Positions 57,201 through 64,000 of a stretch of DNA of 64,000 nucleotides are shown here, in pieces. Source of the DNA: Daejeonella sp. (lineage in GTDB: Bacteria; Bacteroidota; Bacteroidia; Sphingobacteriales; Sphingobacteriaceae); assembly GCF_017495225.1 (NCBI RefSeq), contig NZ_JAFEIG010000007.1, positions 157,811-221,810 on the forward strand, written 5' to 3'. The notes beneath the pieces were generated by a model. The model ran no database searches. It was not told the origin of the DNA and saw only the letters and a program-made list of their open reading frames with translations. How positions within the stretch are numbered: position 1 is the first letter of the stretch; every line of letters begins with the position of its first letter. A program made the translations under genes and the position numbers.

Positions 57201-59529
57201 TGATCCTACCCAAATCGTATTTCTATCCGAGGAGTTTTTGATTAAAAACAAAGATTTATTATTATCAATTTTAGAAATTACCTCCTATCCATTAAAATAT
57301 AAATCTTGTAGAAAAGCTTTAGGTGAACAAGAAATTAAAAAACAGTTAAAGACTCATTCTTGGGCTCTAAAATATCTTGAAGAAGATGAAACATTATCCA
57401 ATGAATTCTTAAAAGAATTATTGTCAATTAATGGAAATCTTCTTCAGTTCTTATCGCAAGAACAAAGAAAGGATAATTCTTTTGTTGAAATCGCCTTAAA
57501 ACGCAATCCTGAGGCTTGTCATTTGGTATCTAAAGAATTTGATTGGACAACGCAAGAGGCTAAGTCTATTGCCAAAAAAATACTATCCATTGATCCGCTT
57601 TTACTTAGCTATTTTATAGAGAGGGATCCATCTCCACTTGATGACTTTTTCATACATGCTTATTCTATTGATTCGAATGTTTTAGAGCTGATGGATCATA
57701 CTTTCTTCGAAGATCCATGGTATTTTGTATCCGATTCAAATGGATCATATCCACTAAGTGAGGATCAATTAACACATGGATTAAATCAAAATGGCCAGGT
57801 TTACTATTATGAACCTATTAGCAATACCATAAAAAATGTTTGCTTAGCCATTGAGAGTGGATTAAATCTTAACTGGGAGGAATTATTTACAAATTGGGAT
57901 AATGATTTACAAATAATAGAAAAAGCCTTCGAGTATTTTCCGACAGAAGAAAACTATAATGCCTTAAAGAAAATATTGGGTAAGAAATTCAATGAAAGCG
58001 ATTATGTTAATGCACAAGTCGTGCAAAGAGGATTAGAACTATACCCTCTAATTTCTGCAGGTTTAAAGAAAAACCATGAAATAGCACATGCCTATTTAAA
58101 ATCGGATAATTATGATGATCTGTCATCCAAGTTTGACAACCTCCCAAGTTCATTTAAAAAAGATGAAGCTTTTTTAAGAAGTCTTTCAGGATTAAAAATT
58201 GACTTTGAAATATTGGATGGTTTCTTTGATCATAGCATTCTGTATACTGAAGCTTTTTTAATTCCTTACCTAGAATTAAATTTCGAACAGTATACTTATT
58301 TGCCCGAAAAACTGCAAAAAACCAAAAATTTGGCAATGCAATATGGGATAAATAACAATGAAGAATCCTATTGGGGATTAACAGAATTGGCTTTACCAGA
58401 TAAATTAAGTAAAGATAAAGAACTCATCTTAGCAATTGCGAAAGGTAATAAGTCTAGAAATTTAAAATTTGATGATGCTTTACTAAATGATCAAGATTTC
58501 TTGTTCAAATTAATTGAGTTTCAGCCACAATTAGTAAAAGCGCTAGAGGAAGAAAATCGGAATTTAACTTTATTAATGAAGTTAATAGAAATTAACATTG
58601 ATGTATTTGATTATCTGGAATTAGAAGAGAAGTTTATACCTGAAATATTTAATTTCATTGTTGCTCATGATCCTTCGAAAATACGGAACATCGAGTGGTC
58701 TTATTCTTTACAAGATTCATTAATCGAAATCACTGAAAAATTAAATATTCTGAACTATGTTAATTTATTTGAAGACAGCGATTTTGGCGATACTCTTTCT
58801 GCTAAACATACCTTTGAAAGTATCCTATTAAATAAACAAACCAACGAACACGAAACTGGTGTAGGAACTCAATACTATATAGCTGAACCAGGCACTATTA
58901 CGCTTGGATATGATAGAAATTGTTACCTAAGTGAAGATGTTGCAGGTGAAGTTTCTGATGAAATAATGCTTGAATTTTTAGAGAGTGACGACTCTTGGTC
59001 AGATTATATCTATAGTAATTCTTGGCATGAATGCAGTGATATTTATCATACCTATGGGATGGGTGAGCCAGCCACTGATATGCAATTGCCTAATGGAAAG
59101 ATTGTAGCTATCTCTTTGAAATATGAACGACCTGATTCAGATAATCTTAAACTATGCTTTAATATTTCAATCAAAGGTAGTTTTGTACACATCGCTGTTT
59201 CAGATGAAAAAGCCTATGGTTGGGGCCAATGGAAAAGTTATACCTTAGAGGTTAAGCCTGGTATATTTGATATTAATAATATATCAGTAGAGTTTGATTC
59301 AGGTATAGTTTCTTCTTATTCGTATAATTTACCTGATGGCGACTACGACCAATTTGACGAAAAAGAAGATTACACAACTACCGGTCAAGGATTTACCTCT
59401 ACATTATACTTTAATAATGGTAAAGAGTTAATTGATGCAGATGATATCAAAGATTTGCTAGAAGAAAATGAAATTGACCTTAGGGATATAAAAACGATTA
59501 AAGAATTTTTAATGCAGCATTATGAGTGA
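54220..59529 (+). CDS. 1769-aa repeat protein sharing its N-terminal domain with the 669-aa protein
   Basis: Residues about 13-115 match the 669-aa protein (LSLQEQLFAGIK, KKINKDNFLDIYIP, RGTHLFFNT). A very acidic stretch of about 40 residues (near 460-500) follows a mixed region. From about 640 to 1520 there are many helical repeats of roughly 24-48 residues with DUF4116-like consensus (Ls..lr.dkeFvk.li..np.i...a). The C-terminal 200 residues are beta-rich and acidic. It is cytoplasmic, with no transmembrane segments. It could be a large recognition scaffold or effector; I cannot assign a function. Confidence 0.7.
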   Translation: MASESSHNSNSGLSLQEQLFAGIKVVFPDAEAKKINKDNFLDIYIPTVSPARGTHLFFNTVKGAIKIGYYTRDEDFINKVVSLAYQSIDAASNGLRIKDNPKFDDVESAVAAALDFLSAILNEKLDQPINTSVKQVTEVPEKEEINQDLIDAFLEIYGNDDLSEFLENYLVDGEIMVLTIDSEDFIAAVKDDTGYSDLVNTLGSVDMDSWSDLAELIGKKEANKAKKEYKDEDPSGIVLFYCDGKYVYSFSKPKEEDSDEDNDELIEENGPLKIDRVTIPQILEEINSDKTLKHIQITFYTRQYSDLNYSLVYKVKKSNIQVNRVNWFNDSYWIGKIDRKELVEGLKNYYKGQLSRRELIDDYFAWGNVEYEFDRAGNLDNGVEFEITDLDGITDIPKNLQDEDGNLDVWELSNYVAPREEDLYDDNVGEAYSYEISLNGKTYELVLDELIDEYINPEGEEDEEINEYEDDEDQNDEEEVQEDDEENEEEEEVLTNKYPISDYSDFKKLIEIIKEDINQIHFADESLLKNELNLKALIEVDADIFPLLAPIYTSSDDIRKFAAENGYYDSTFLEYIDLKDQASLYKVIEYNYNYYENLPDEYKNKELTKIAVKNGYNEITFDILPSNLQNDPTFFKELLTYLKEDSEYSIPGLSYSKSLLQGYQQFFSDDADFIVKFGLLKYADDDLLKDEKFCFNYLKAKPNSYSTLINKNDDLKTNEAFAKLAVEVDGAMNYPELPDEFRQNREILNIALKSADGGLMLTELPDEVLLIDGKLDLELVISIIKENPFNISKVPNSFMMDKDIAMRYILAAKAQNNVLYYAPEFLRKDKEFVGKLVNENIFTIAFADKSILADREFMKGIVAKMPVFIKFCSAELKADKHFVKEAISLNGMVIRYIDEKLLTDPEIYWTALHQNPESYKLLPSEIYSDKAIIDYISKINGGIFSDFSTLSHSKAIKFSSILNSAEGSYTEELRIIKTLGDKLSTNEILEMIKIDPTQIVFLSEEFLIKNKDLLLSILEITSYPLKYKSCRKALGEQEIKKQLKTHSWALKYLEEDETLSNEFLKELLSINGNLLQFLSQEQRKDNSFVEIALKRNPEACHLVSKEFDWTTQEAKSIAKKILSIDPLLLSYFIERDPSPLDDFFIHAYSIDSNVLELMDHTFFEDPWYFVSDSNGSYPLSEDQLTHGLNQNGQVYYYEPISNTIKNVCLAIESGLNLNWEELFTNWDNDLQIIEKAFEYFPTEENYNALKKILGKKFNESDYVNAQVVQRGLELYPLISAGLKKNHEIAHAYLKSDNYDDLSSKFDNLPSSFKKDEAFLRSLSGLKIDFEILDGFFDHSILYTEAFLIPYLELNFEQYTYLPEKLQKTKNLAMQYGINNNEESYWGLTELALPDKLSKDKELILAIAKGNKSRNLKFDDALLNDQDFLFKLIEFQPQLVKALEEENRNLTLLMKLIEINIDVFDYLELEEKFIPEIFNFIVAHDPSKIRNIEWSYSLQDSLIEITEKLNILNYVNLFEDSDFGDTLSAKHTFESILLNKQTNEHETGVGTQYYIAEPGTITLGYDRNCYLSEDVAGEVSDEIMLEFLESDDSWSDYIYSNSWHECSDIYHTYGMGEPATDMQLPNGKIVAISLKYERPDSDNLKLCFNISIKGSFVHIAVSDEKAYGWGQWKSYTLEVKPGIFDINNISVEFDSGIVSSYSYNLPDGDYDQFDEKEDYTTTGQGFTSTLYFNNGKELIDADDIKDLLEENEIDLRDIKTIKEFLMQHYE

Positions 59530-59707
59530 GAATAATATCCAAGAACTGATTAAAGAAATTGAGGAAATACAAGCCAAAGAGTACCAGAATTCGATTAGTG
59601 CAGGGTACAGAAAGGTTAAAGTAAAGACATTACATGATAAGTTAGATGCTTTGAAATACGAGGGGCCACGACCACCTAGGGAGTGGAATCAGATTTTCCG
59701 AAGCTAA
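59522..59707 (+). CDS. small charged protein coupled to the 1769-aa gene
   Basis: A 61-aa helical, charged protein (ENNIQELIKEIEEIQAKEYQNS...). Its ATG overlaps the last 8 bases of the 1769-aa gene, so it is translationally coupled to it. Size and position suggest a regulatory or immunity-like partner, which is inference only. No family recognised. Confidence 0.6.
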   Translation: MSENNIQELIKEIEEIQAKEYQNSISAGYRKVKVKTLHDKLDALKYEGPRPPREWNQIFRS

Positions 59708-59748
59708 CTAACCTTTTTGCCTTTTAATTTAGCCCAAGGGCTCTACTA

Positions 59749-59778
59749 GGTGGTATTGCAGGTGCAATAAATCACCTA
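59749..59778 (+). other. imperfect hairpin after the 61-aa gene
   Basis: AGGTG and TATTGC pair with GCAATA and CACCT around an AGGT-type loop. There is no T run after it, so terminator function is doubtful. Confidence 0.35.
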
Positions 59779-59790
59779 ATCACAATTAAC

Positions 59791-59822
59791 AAAAAAGCCA
59801 CCAAGTTTATCCTTGGTGGCTT
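59791..59822 (-). terminator. terminator of the fasciclin gene
   Basis: AAGCCACCAAG and CTTGGTGGCTT form an 11-bp stem, followed on the minus strand by TTTT. Confidence 0.85.
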
Positions 59823-59852
59823 CAAATTTTTAAGATCTTTTACTAAATAAAA

Positions 59853-60365
59853 TTATTTAGGTAAAACAACCGTATCAATTACGTGAATAACGCCATTACT
59901 TGCAGCTAAATCGGTAGCAACAACAGTAGCTACACCACCATTTTCATCAGTTAAGATAACTTTACCGTCTTTTAAAGAAGCAACCAAAGTACCACCACTA
60001 ACAGTTTTAATACTCAATGAACCTTTAGCGTCAGTAATTGCTTTTACAACAGTAGCAGCATTTAAATTACCTGCAACTACGTGATAAGCTAAAACTTTAG
60101 CTAAAGTAGCTTTGTTTTCAGCTTTTAATAATGTTTCAACAGTACCTGCTGGTAATTTTGCGAATGCTGCATTTGTTGGAGCAAATACAGTAAAAGGACC
60201 AGCGCTTTGTAAAGTAGCAACTAGGTCAGCAGCTGTTACAGCAGCAACTAATGTAGTGTGATCAGCAGATCCTACAGCTACATCAACGATAGTTTTTTGA
60301 GCATTAGCAGAAAAAGAGATTGCTACAGCAGCAAATAATGTTAGAGCGATTGATTTAATTTTCAT
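59853..60365 (-). CDS. secreted fasciclin-domain protein
   Basis: A 170-aa protein with signal peptide ([17 protein letters not shown]) and one FAS1 domain (about 25-170). It has the H1 box [18 protein letters not shown], the middle YHVVAGN and the final [13 protein letters not shown]. Fasciclin domains mediate adhesion or are stress-related in this phylum. A single-gene transcript; the 370-bp region upstream to 60735 shows no other gene. Confidence 0.93.
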   Translation of the reverse strand: MKIKSIALTLFAAVAISFSANAQKTIVDVAVGSADHTTLVAAVTAADLVATLQSAGPFTVFAPTNAAFAKLPAGTVETLLKAENKATLAKVLAYHVVAGNLNAATVVKAITDAKGSLSIKTVSGGTLVASLKDGKVILTDENGGVATVVATDLAASNGVIHVIDTVVLPK

Positions 60366-60735
60366 AAGAAATATTTTAATTGGTGAATGCTAAAAACGTG
60401 AATTCGTTTTTTTAATTTTTTCTAAAAATACTGATAATTAAGTGGTTAAATCAGAATTCCAGTCCTTTGACAATTGGATTACCTAGGTTTTACAATCACA
60501 TTACAATCAGCATTATTGGTTTTCACGGCGCTCATTGAGTTAAAAAATAATATTAAGCAGTTTAAAGAATGAATAGAGGCTTTTATAGAAATTATACCTA
60601 GAAAATCAATACGATGTAATTTCCTTTACGCTCTCTACCTGACTAACATTGTTACGAAGTTAGGAACGCTTACATTTAATAATCGCTAGATCCTGAAGAT
60701 CAAATTCATGACCTCCAAATTGATTTAGCGACGCT

Positions 60736-60930
60736 TTAAAGCTTTTTCCTCCATTTAATAAAGCTTACACTAATAGTAGCATCATTCTGCTCCTCAGAAA
60801 GCTCTTTAGGCGTTTCCTTGCTATGCAGATTTTTTGACTCCAAACGACCTCTTATTCTTGCTAATAAATCTGCATACATTAAACCTGGCTTTTTATATTC
60901 TTGATTTGAATTTAATTTTTCGTTTTCCAT
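60736..60930 (-). CDS. small hypothetical protein
   Basis: A 64-aa hydrophilic protein (MENEKLNSNQEYKKPGLMYADLLARIRGRLESK...). No signal peptide or family recognised. It lies downstream of another small gene on the same strand (61239-60994). Confidence 0.5.
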   Translation of the reverse strand: MENEKLNSNQEYKKPGLMYADLLARIRGRLESKNLHSKETPKELSEEQNDATISVSFIKWRKKL

Positions 60931-60993
60931 ACTCTTCCAATAAAATAAGGCTTATATAAGTCTTTTGTGTATTTTAATTGTTAATTAATACTA

Positions 60994-61239
60994 TTATTCT
61001 TTAAAATTTATCACGCCATTTCTTTGAACATCGAGATGAGCGGACATGCCCCTATCTTTAGCAGCTTTAAAAAGAGCAATTAGATAAAGTGACTGTCGGT
61101 GAACACCAAATATGCCCTGCTTTTTTGCCTCACTACATTTCTGACTGAGCTCCTCATCATTAAGTTTTTGAAAAGCTTGAAAATAATTTTCAATGATTTC
61201 TGCGTCGCCCGCGCGATCTGAATAAATTTGTGATAACAT
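60994..61239 (-). CDS. small hypothetical protein downstream of a leader
   Basis: An 81-aa helical protein (IENYFQAFQKLNDEELSQKCSEAKKQGIFGVHRQSLYLIALFKAAKDRG). Unknown family. It is preceded by a leader of about 150 nt transcribed from a strong consensus promoter at 61395-61425. Confidence 0.6.
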   Translation of the reverse strand: MLSQIYSDRAGDAEIIENYFQAFQKLNDEELSQKCSEAKKQGIFGVHRQSLYLIALFKAAKDRGMSAHLDVQRNGVINFKE

Positions 61240-61253
61240 AATGCAAATAATTT

Positions 61254-61425
61254 AAATGAATAAATATTGCATAACGATAAAATGTGGGGATACAGTTTTT
61301 TATTTTGATTCCGTAAATCCGCATCGTTTTACCACCGTGGTGTACTTCACTCGGTTGGTGCCATTTTCAATTAAGATTGGCTCGTAATGCAATACAAAGA
61401 TAGAAAATTATTTTCGTTAAACAAA
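61254..61425 (-). promoter_or_regulatory. consensus promoter and structured leader
   Basis: Read on the minus strand, TTTG, 19 bp and TATCTTTG (61402-61395) form a full Bacteroidota promoter. The leader holds the palindrome ACCACGGTGGT (near 61332-61342) and an open frame ending ...VKRCGFTESK-stop without a start codon. It could be a regulatory leader or a small RNA. Confidence 0.5.
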
Positions 61426-61514
61426 ATGTTGAGCTTAGAATCGCAGGCTTGTGTGTCTTATCAAATAATCAATTACCTTTATAATATTGACATAAATGGA
61501 CTATAATTAATCTG

Positions 61515-61754
61515 ATGACCACACTTCAAAAAATTGTTTTAATACTTGTTTCACATCTTTTATTTTTCTGTATAATCGGATACGAAGAAATCCTCAGATA
61601 CATTGAACATGGAATGCATATTCACAAATATATGAGGCATACCAATTATAATTTCTATCTAGGTTTTTACATAATTAGCTTGGTTTTTGTGGTCTTACCA
61701 ATTTGCTTAATTATGATAATTAGGAAATATTGGCTCAAGGGGAAAGCTGTATAA
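61515..61754 (+). CDS. small membrane protein
   Basis: A 79-aa protein with two predicted helices (IVLILVSHLLFFCIIGY and FYLGFYIISLVFVVLPICLIMII) separated by a His-rich loop (HGMHIHKYMRHTNYN). No family recognised. It is convergent with the PorP gene. Confidence 0.5.
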   Translation: MTTLQKIVLILVSHLLFFCIIGYEEILRYIEHGMHIHKYMRHTNYNFYLGFYIISLVFVVLPICLIMIIRKYWLKGKAV

Positions 61755-61797
61755 TAAAAGCGTATAATAAGGTTTCAAGACAGATTTTACAACAAAA

Positions 61798-61829
61798 AAC
61801 CTGCCCTATTTTTTCAAATAAGGCAGGTT
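61798..61829 (-). terminator. terminator of the PorP/SprF gene
   Basis: AACCTGCC pairs with GGCAGGTT, followed on the minus strand by TTTTT. Confidence 0.8.
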
Positions 61830-61855
61830 ATTAATTTTAGATTCCTTAATTAGAC

Positions 61856-62755
61856 TTATTTCTTTTTATTAAATAGGTTTTGAACACTTACCTGTAAAGC
61901 CAATTCGAATGTACCAAGTACATAATTCGAAATTGGGCTCTGCGCATTATTGTACATCCCTAAAAACTGCCATTCATTTTTATGTAAATAACTGATGCCA
62001 AAAGTTGAACTCTTATTGGTATGGTACATCCCCGTAAAGCCAAGCTTGTTATTAGATGTTCTTACTTCCGCACCTATATCCACAATATCTGTATAATTTT
62101 TGATGTTACGATAAGCCAACTTAGTATTGATTCGCCACTCTGCCATCGGAATTGAATACGATGTTCCTACATAAAAAAGATTGAAATCGGTGCCCAAATT
62201 TAAATCGCCATTATCTTTACTGAACTGCGATTTTAAGTTATAAACTGCACCATCAATGCTAAAGCGATCACTGGTATAGCCAAATCCGAAATCACCATCA
62301 ATTAATGCTTTACGATCGTTGAAATTGGTAATATTCCTATCATTGGGATCACCAATAATATTTTGAGTGTCGAAATTAACCGTCTGAACGCCCAGATTCA
62401 TTCCGAAGTGTAGTTTAGAACCCTTATTAACCTGTATAGCATAAGAATAAGTTCCATACATCTTGGTATGACTTATCTCTCCTGCCCTAGCATTAATTAC
62501 ACTTAAACCGGTTCCCACCTTATCTCTGCGGTAGTCCATGGTGAAGTTCTGATCAATAGGTGCTCCCGGCACATTGCTCCACTGATTACGATAGCCCAGA
62601 TTAACTCGCAAGCCTCCATCCAAACCAGCCATTGCTGGATTAGCAAGGTAACGATTCTGGAAAAATTGGGCATCCAACAAACTGATTTGTGAATACGTAT
62701 TTAAGCTGTTCAACAGCAAAAAAGAAAGTATAAATAGATAAACTTTAGGTCTCAT
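61856..62755 (-). CDS. PorP/SprF family type IX secretion-associated outer membrane protein
   Basis: A 299-aa protein with signal peptide (ending NTYSQ). It has the PorP N-terminal signature DAQFFQNRYLANPAMAGLDGGLRVNLGYRNQW and an outer-membrane beta-barrel C-terminus. Such proteins pair with large secreted adhesins and type IX secretion/gliding machinery. It lies 10 bp after the adhesin gene, which ends in a CHU_C-like domain, in the usual order. Confidence 0.9.
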   Translation of the reverse strand: MRPKVYLFILSFLLLNSLNTYSQISLLDAQFFQNRYLANPAMAGLDGGLRVNLGYRNQWSNVPGAPIDQNFTMDYRRDKVGTGLSVINARAGEISHTKMYGTYSYAIQVNKGSKLHFGMNLGVQTVNFDTQNIIGDPNDRNITNFNDRKALIDGDFGFGYTSDRFSIDGAVYNLKSQFSKDNGDLNLGTDFNLFYVGTSYSIPMAEWRINTKLAYRNIKNYTDIVDIGAEVRTSNNKLGFTGMYHTNKSSTFGISYLHKNEWQFLGMYNNAQSPISNYVLGTFELALQVSVQNLFNKKK

Positions 62756-62765
62756 TATGTATTAA

Positions 62766-64000
62766 TTATTTGTTTGAAAATAGGGTGATGTATCCAATCT
62801 TAGGACGTATTCCTGGACCAAGATTAATTACATAATAGTAAGCGCCCTCGTGAAGTGTTTCTCCATTTAACTGACCATTCCAGTTATTCTGGTAATTTCT
62901 TACACTATAAATCACTCTTCCTGCTTTATCAAAAATCTTGACTTCATTATTTGGATAAGTGTTTAGGTTTTCAATGGTCCAGAAATCGTTCACACCATCT
63001 CCATCGGGACTAAGCACGTTATTGGGCGTAATGTTGTAATCATCAAGAACTATAACTGTAATGTAAACATCCGTAGATACTCCCTGAGCATTTGTTACGC
63101 GTACAGTATAGGTTGTAGTCTGAGTCGGATTTGCTATCGGATTCGAAATATTTGTCGCACTTAATCCTGTACTCGGACTCCAAGCATATTTAACGATGTT
63201 AGAACCACTTAAATTAAGGTTTGCACTATATCCCTTACTAATGGTAACATTCTGCCCTGTAGCTGATGATTGCTTGTTTTGAGGAAGATTTGCACTACCA
63301 AACAATACAGGTGATTGAAGGATAGTAATTCGAATGGCTTTATTGACCGTTAAACCACCTGCATCAGTTGATTTAACAACAATGTCGTAAATATTTTTTG
63401 TTGCATGAGTATAAACCACATTAGCCTGTAACTGGTTGCCGCTAATCCTAAATGCTGCAACATCTCCACTTACTAGACTGTAGCTATGCTTATCGCCAGC
63501 ATCTTCATCTGTACTACTTAAATTACCGATTACTGCACCAACACCATTCTTCTCATAAATGGATATTGTGCTTAATGCGATATTAGTAGGTGCTTCGTTA
63601 ACGTCAATTACATTTATATTTATTGCCTTTTCAAAAAATAAGCCTCCTTGATCTGTGCTGCGTACTCGAATAGCATATGACGACTTAGTCTCAAAATCTG
63701 GACTAGCTGTGATACGTAAATTACTACCACTAATATTAAACGCTCCATTGTCCGTAGCTCCTGTGCCACTTACTAAAGTATATGTGAAGGTACTGCCCGC
63801 ATCCACATCGCTAGAGCTCAATGAACCAAGGGTTGAATTAGCTGCTACGTTTTCGTTAACGCTATTTGCGCTCAAGGCGATATCGGTTGGCGTTTCGTTT
63901 AAGTCAATCACCGTAACAGTAAATGCTTTCTCAAAAAATAAACCACCTTGATCTGTGCTGCGTACTCGAATAGCATATGACGACTTAGTCTCAAAATCTG
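62766..64000 (-). CDS. secreted cadherin-like repeat protein with gliding/T9SS C-terminal domain (5' part missing)
   Basis: At least 411 residues; the frame is open through the window edge, and the in-frame ATG at 63911 is inside a repeat, so the true start lies outside. Repeats of about 100 aa have the cadherin-like NET/NEAPTxIALS...DxDAGSxFTYTLVSG pattern. The C-terminus (ITPNNVLSPDGDGVNDFWTIENLNTYPNNEVKIFDKAGRVIY) is the CHU_C/gliding-motility C-terminal domain, a type IX sorting signal. It is an exported adhesin-like protein paired with the PorP/SprF gene. Confidence 0.9.
   Translation of the reverse strand, partial: DFETKSSYAIRVRSTDQGGLFFEKAFTVTVIDLNETPTDIALSANSVNENVAANSTLGSLSSSDVDAGSTFTYTLVSGTGATDNGAFNISGSNLRITASPDFETKSSYAIRVRSTDQGGLFFEKAININVIDVNEAPTNIALSTISIYEKNGVGAVIGNLSSTDEDAGDKHSYSLVSGDVAAFRISGNQLQANVVYTHATKNIYDIVVKSTDAGGLTVNKAIRITILQSPVLFGSANLPQNKQSSATGQNVTISKGYSANLNLSGSNIVKYAWSPSTGLSATNISNPIANPTQTTTYTVRVTNAQGVSTDVYITVIVLDDYNITPNNVLSPDGDGVNDFWTIENLNTYPNNEVKIFDKAGRVIYSVRNYQNNWNGQLNGETLHEGAYYYVINLGPGIRPKIGYITLFSNK
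63638..64000 (-). repeat. 300-bp tandem repeat coding for cadherin-like modules
   Basis: The stretch 63651-63700 recurs without change at 63951-64000, exactly 300 bp away. This indicates recent duplication of 100-aa modules; more copies probably lie beyond the edge. Confidence 0.8.

Noticed and set aside
29264..59750. Mobile island carrying the system
   Set aside because: No integrase, transposase, tRNA or flanking direct repeat was found at either end; base composition does not change visibly.
63912..64000. ATG at 63911 as start of the cadherin-repeat gene
   Set aside because: The frame is open to the window edge and the upstream sequence encodes another copy of the same repeat, so the gene is truncated by the window.
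1..64000. CRISPR arrays, rRNA and tRNA genes
   Set aside because: No regularly spaced short direct repeats with unique spacers and no recognisable rRNA or cloverleaf segments were seen by eye; a dedicated scan was not possible.

Overview
The window is a chromosomal segment from a member of the Bacteroidota, most likely a Sphingobacteria/Cytophagia-type soil or aquatic bacterium. The evidence is low GC content, SusC/SusD genes, lipoprotein signal peptides, a PorP/SprF protein and a gliding/type IX C-terminal domain protein, and promoters of the TTTG/TAnnTTTG type. I saw no rRNA, tRNA, integrase, insertion sequence or CRISPR array.

Layout. 1-4.7 kb: a minus-strand sulfide/persulfide cluster (two persulfide-dioxygenase/rhodanese proteins, a 1-Cys peroxiredoxin, a TPMT-like methyltransferase, a TauE/SafE exporter). 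A sulfide:quinone oxidoreductase lies far away at 28-29 kb but carries the same operator. 4.9-19.1 kb: a beta-1,3-glucan (laminarin-like) utilisation locus with GH3, GH16, two surface glycan-binding lipoproteins, SusD and SusC on the minus strand, and a divergent propeller/HTH regulator. 19-29 kb: a frameshifted DUF2071 gene, a penicillin-acylase family enzyme, a tripartite exporter (TolC, HlyD, an ABC protein with a degenerate ATPase domain), a LysR regulator and the SQR gene.

30-50 kb is the most interesting part and possibly continues to 59.7 kb. It encodes two vWA proteins each paired with the same unknown partner, a soluble ClpB-type AAA+/M41 (FtsH) peptidase fusion, two HExxH putative zincins, a bilobed aspartic protease, a caspase-like His/Cys protein, SbcCD, a membrane PH-domain protein, a large sigma-region-4-like/HEPN-like protein and several unknowns. 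From memory this matches the general composition of the 'FtsH ternary' conflict systems predicted computationally by the Aravind group. What I read directly is a shared promoter architecture. Eight copies of a palindrome (core ACAAGCTTGT) each lie exactly 29 or 30 bp upstream of a TAnnTTTG-like -7 element. At three sites this is true in both directions, serving divergent genes, which makes eleven promoters. Two copies sit just after the two vWA-partner cassettes and drive no nearby gene. Instead they are followed by a short segment with a common GTGATTAATAnTTGTG motif and an intrinsic terminator: two candidate homologous small RNAs (or attenuated leaders). The next genes (51.8-59.7 kb) encode a 669-aa and a 1769-aa protein sharing an N-terminal domain; they lack the palindrome.

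59.8-64 kb: a fasciclin protein, small hypotheticals, a candidate structured leader, a PorP/SprF protein and the 3' part of a cadherin-repeat/CHU_C-type surface protein that runs off the window.
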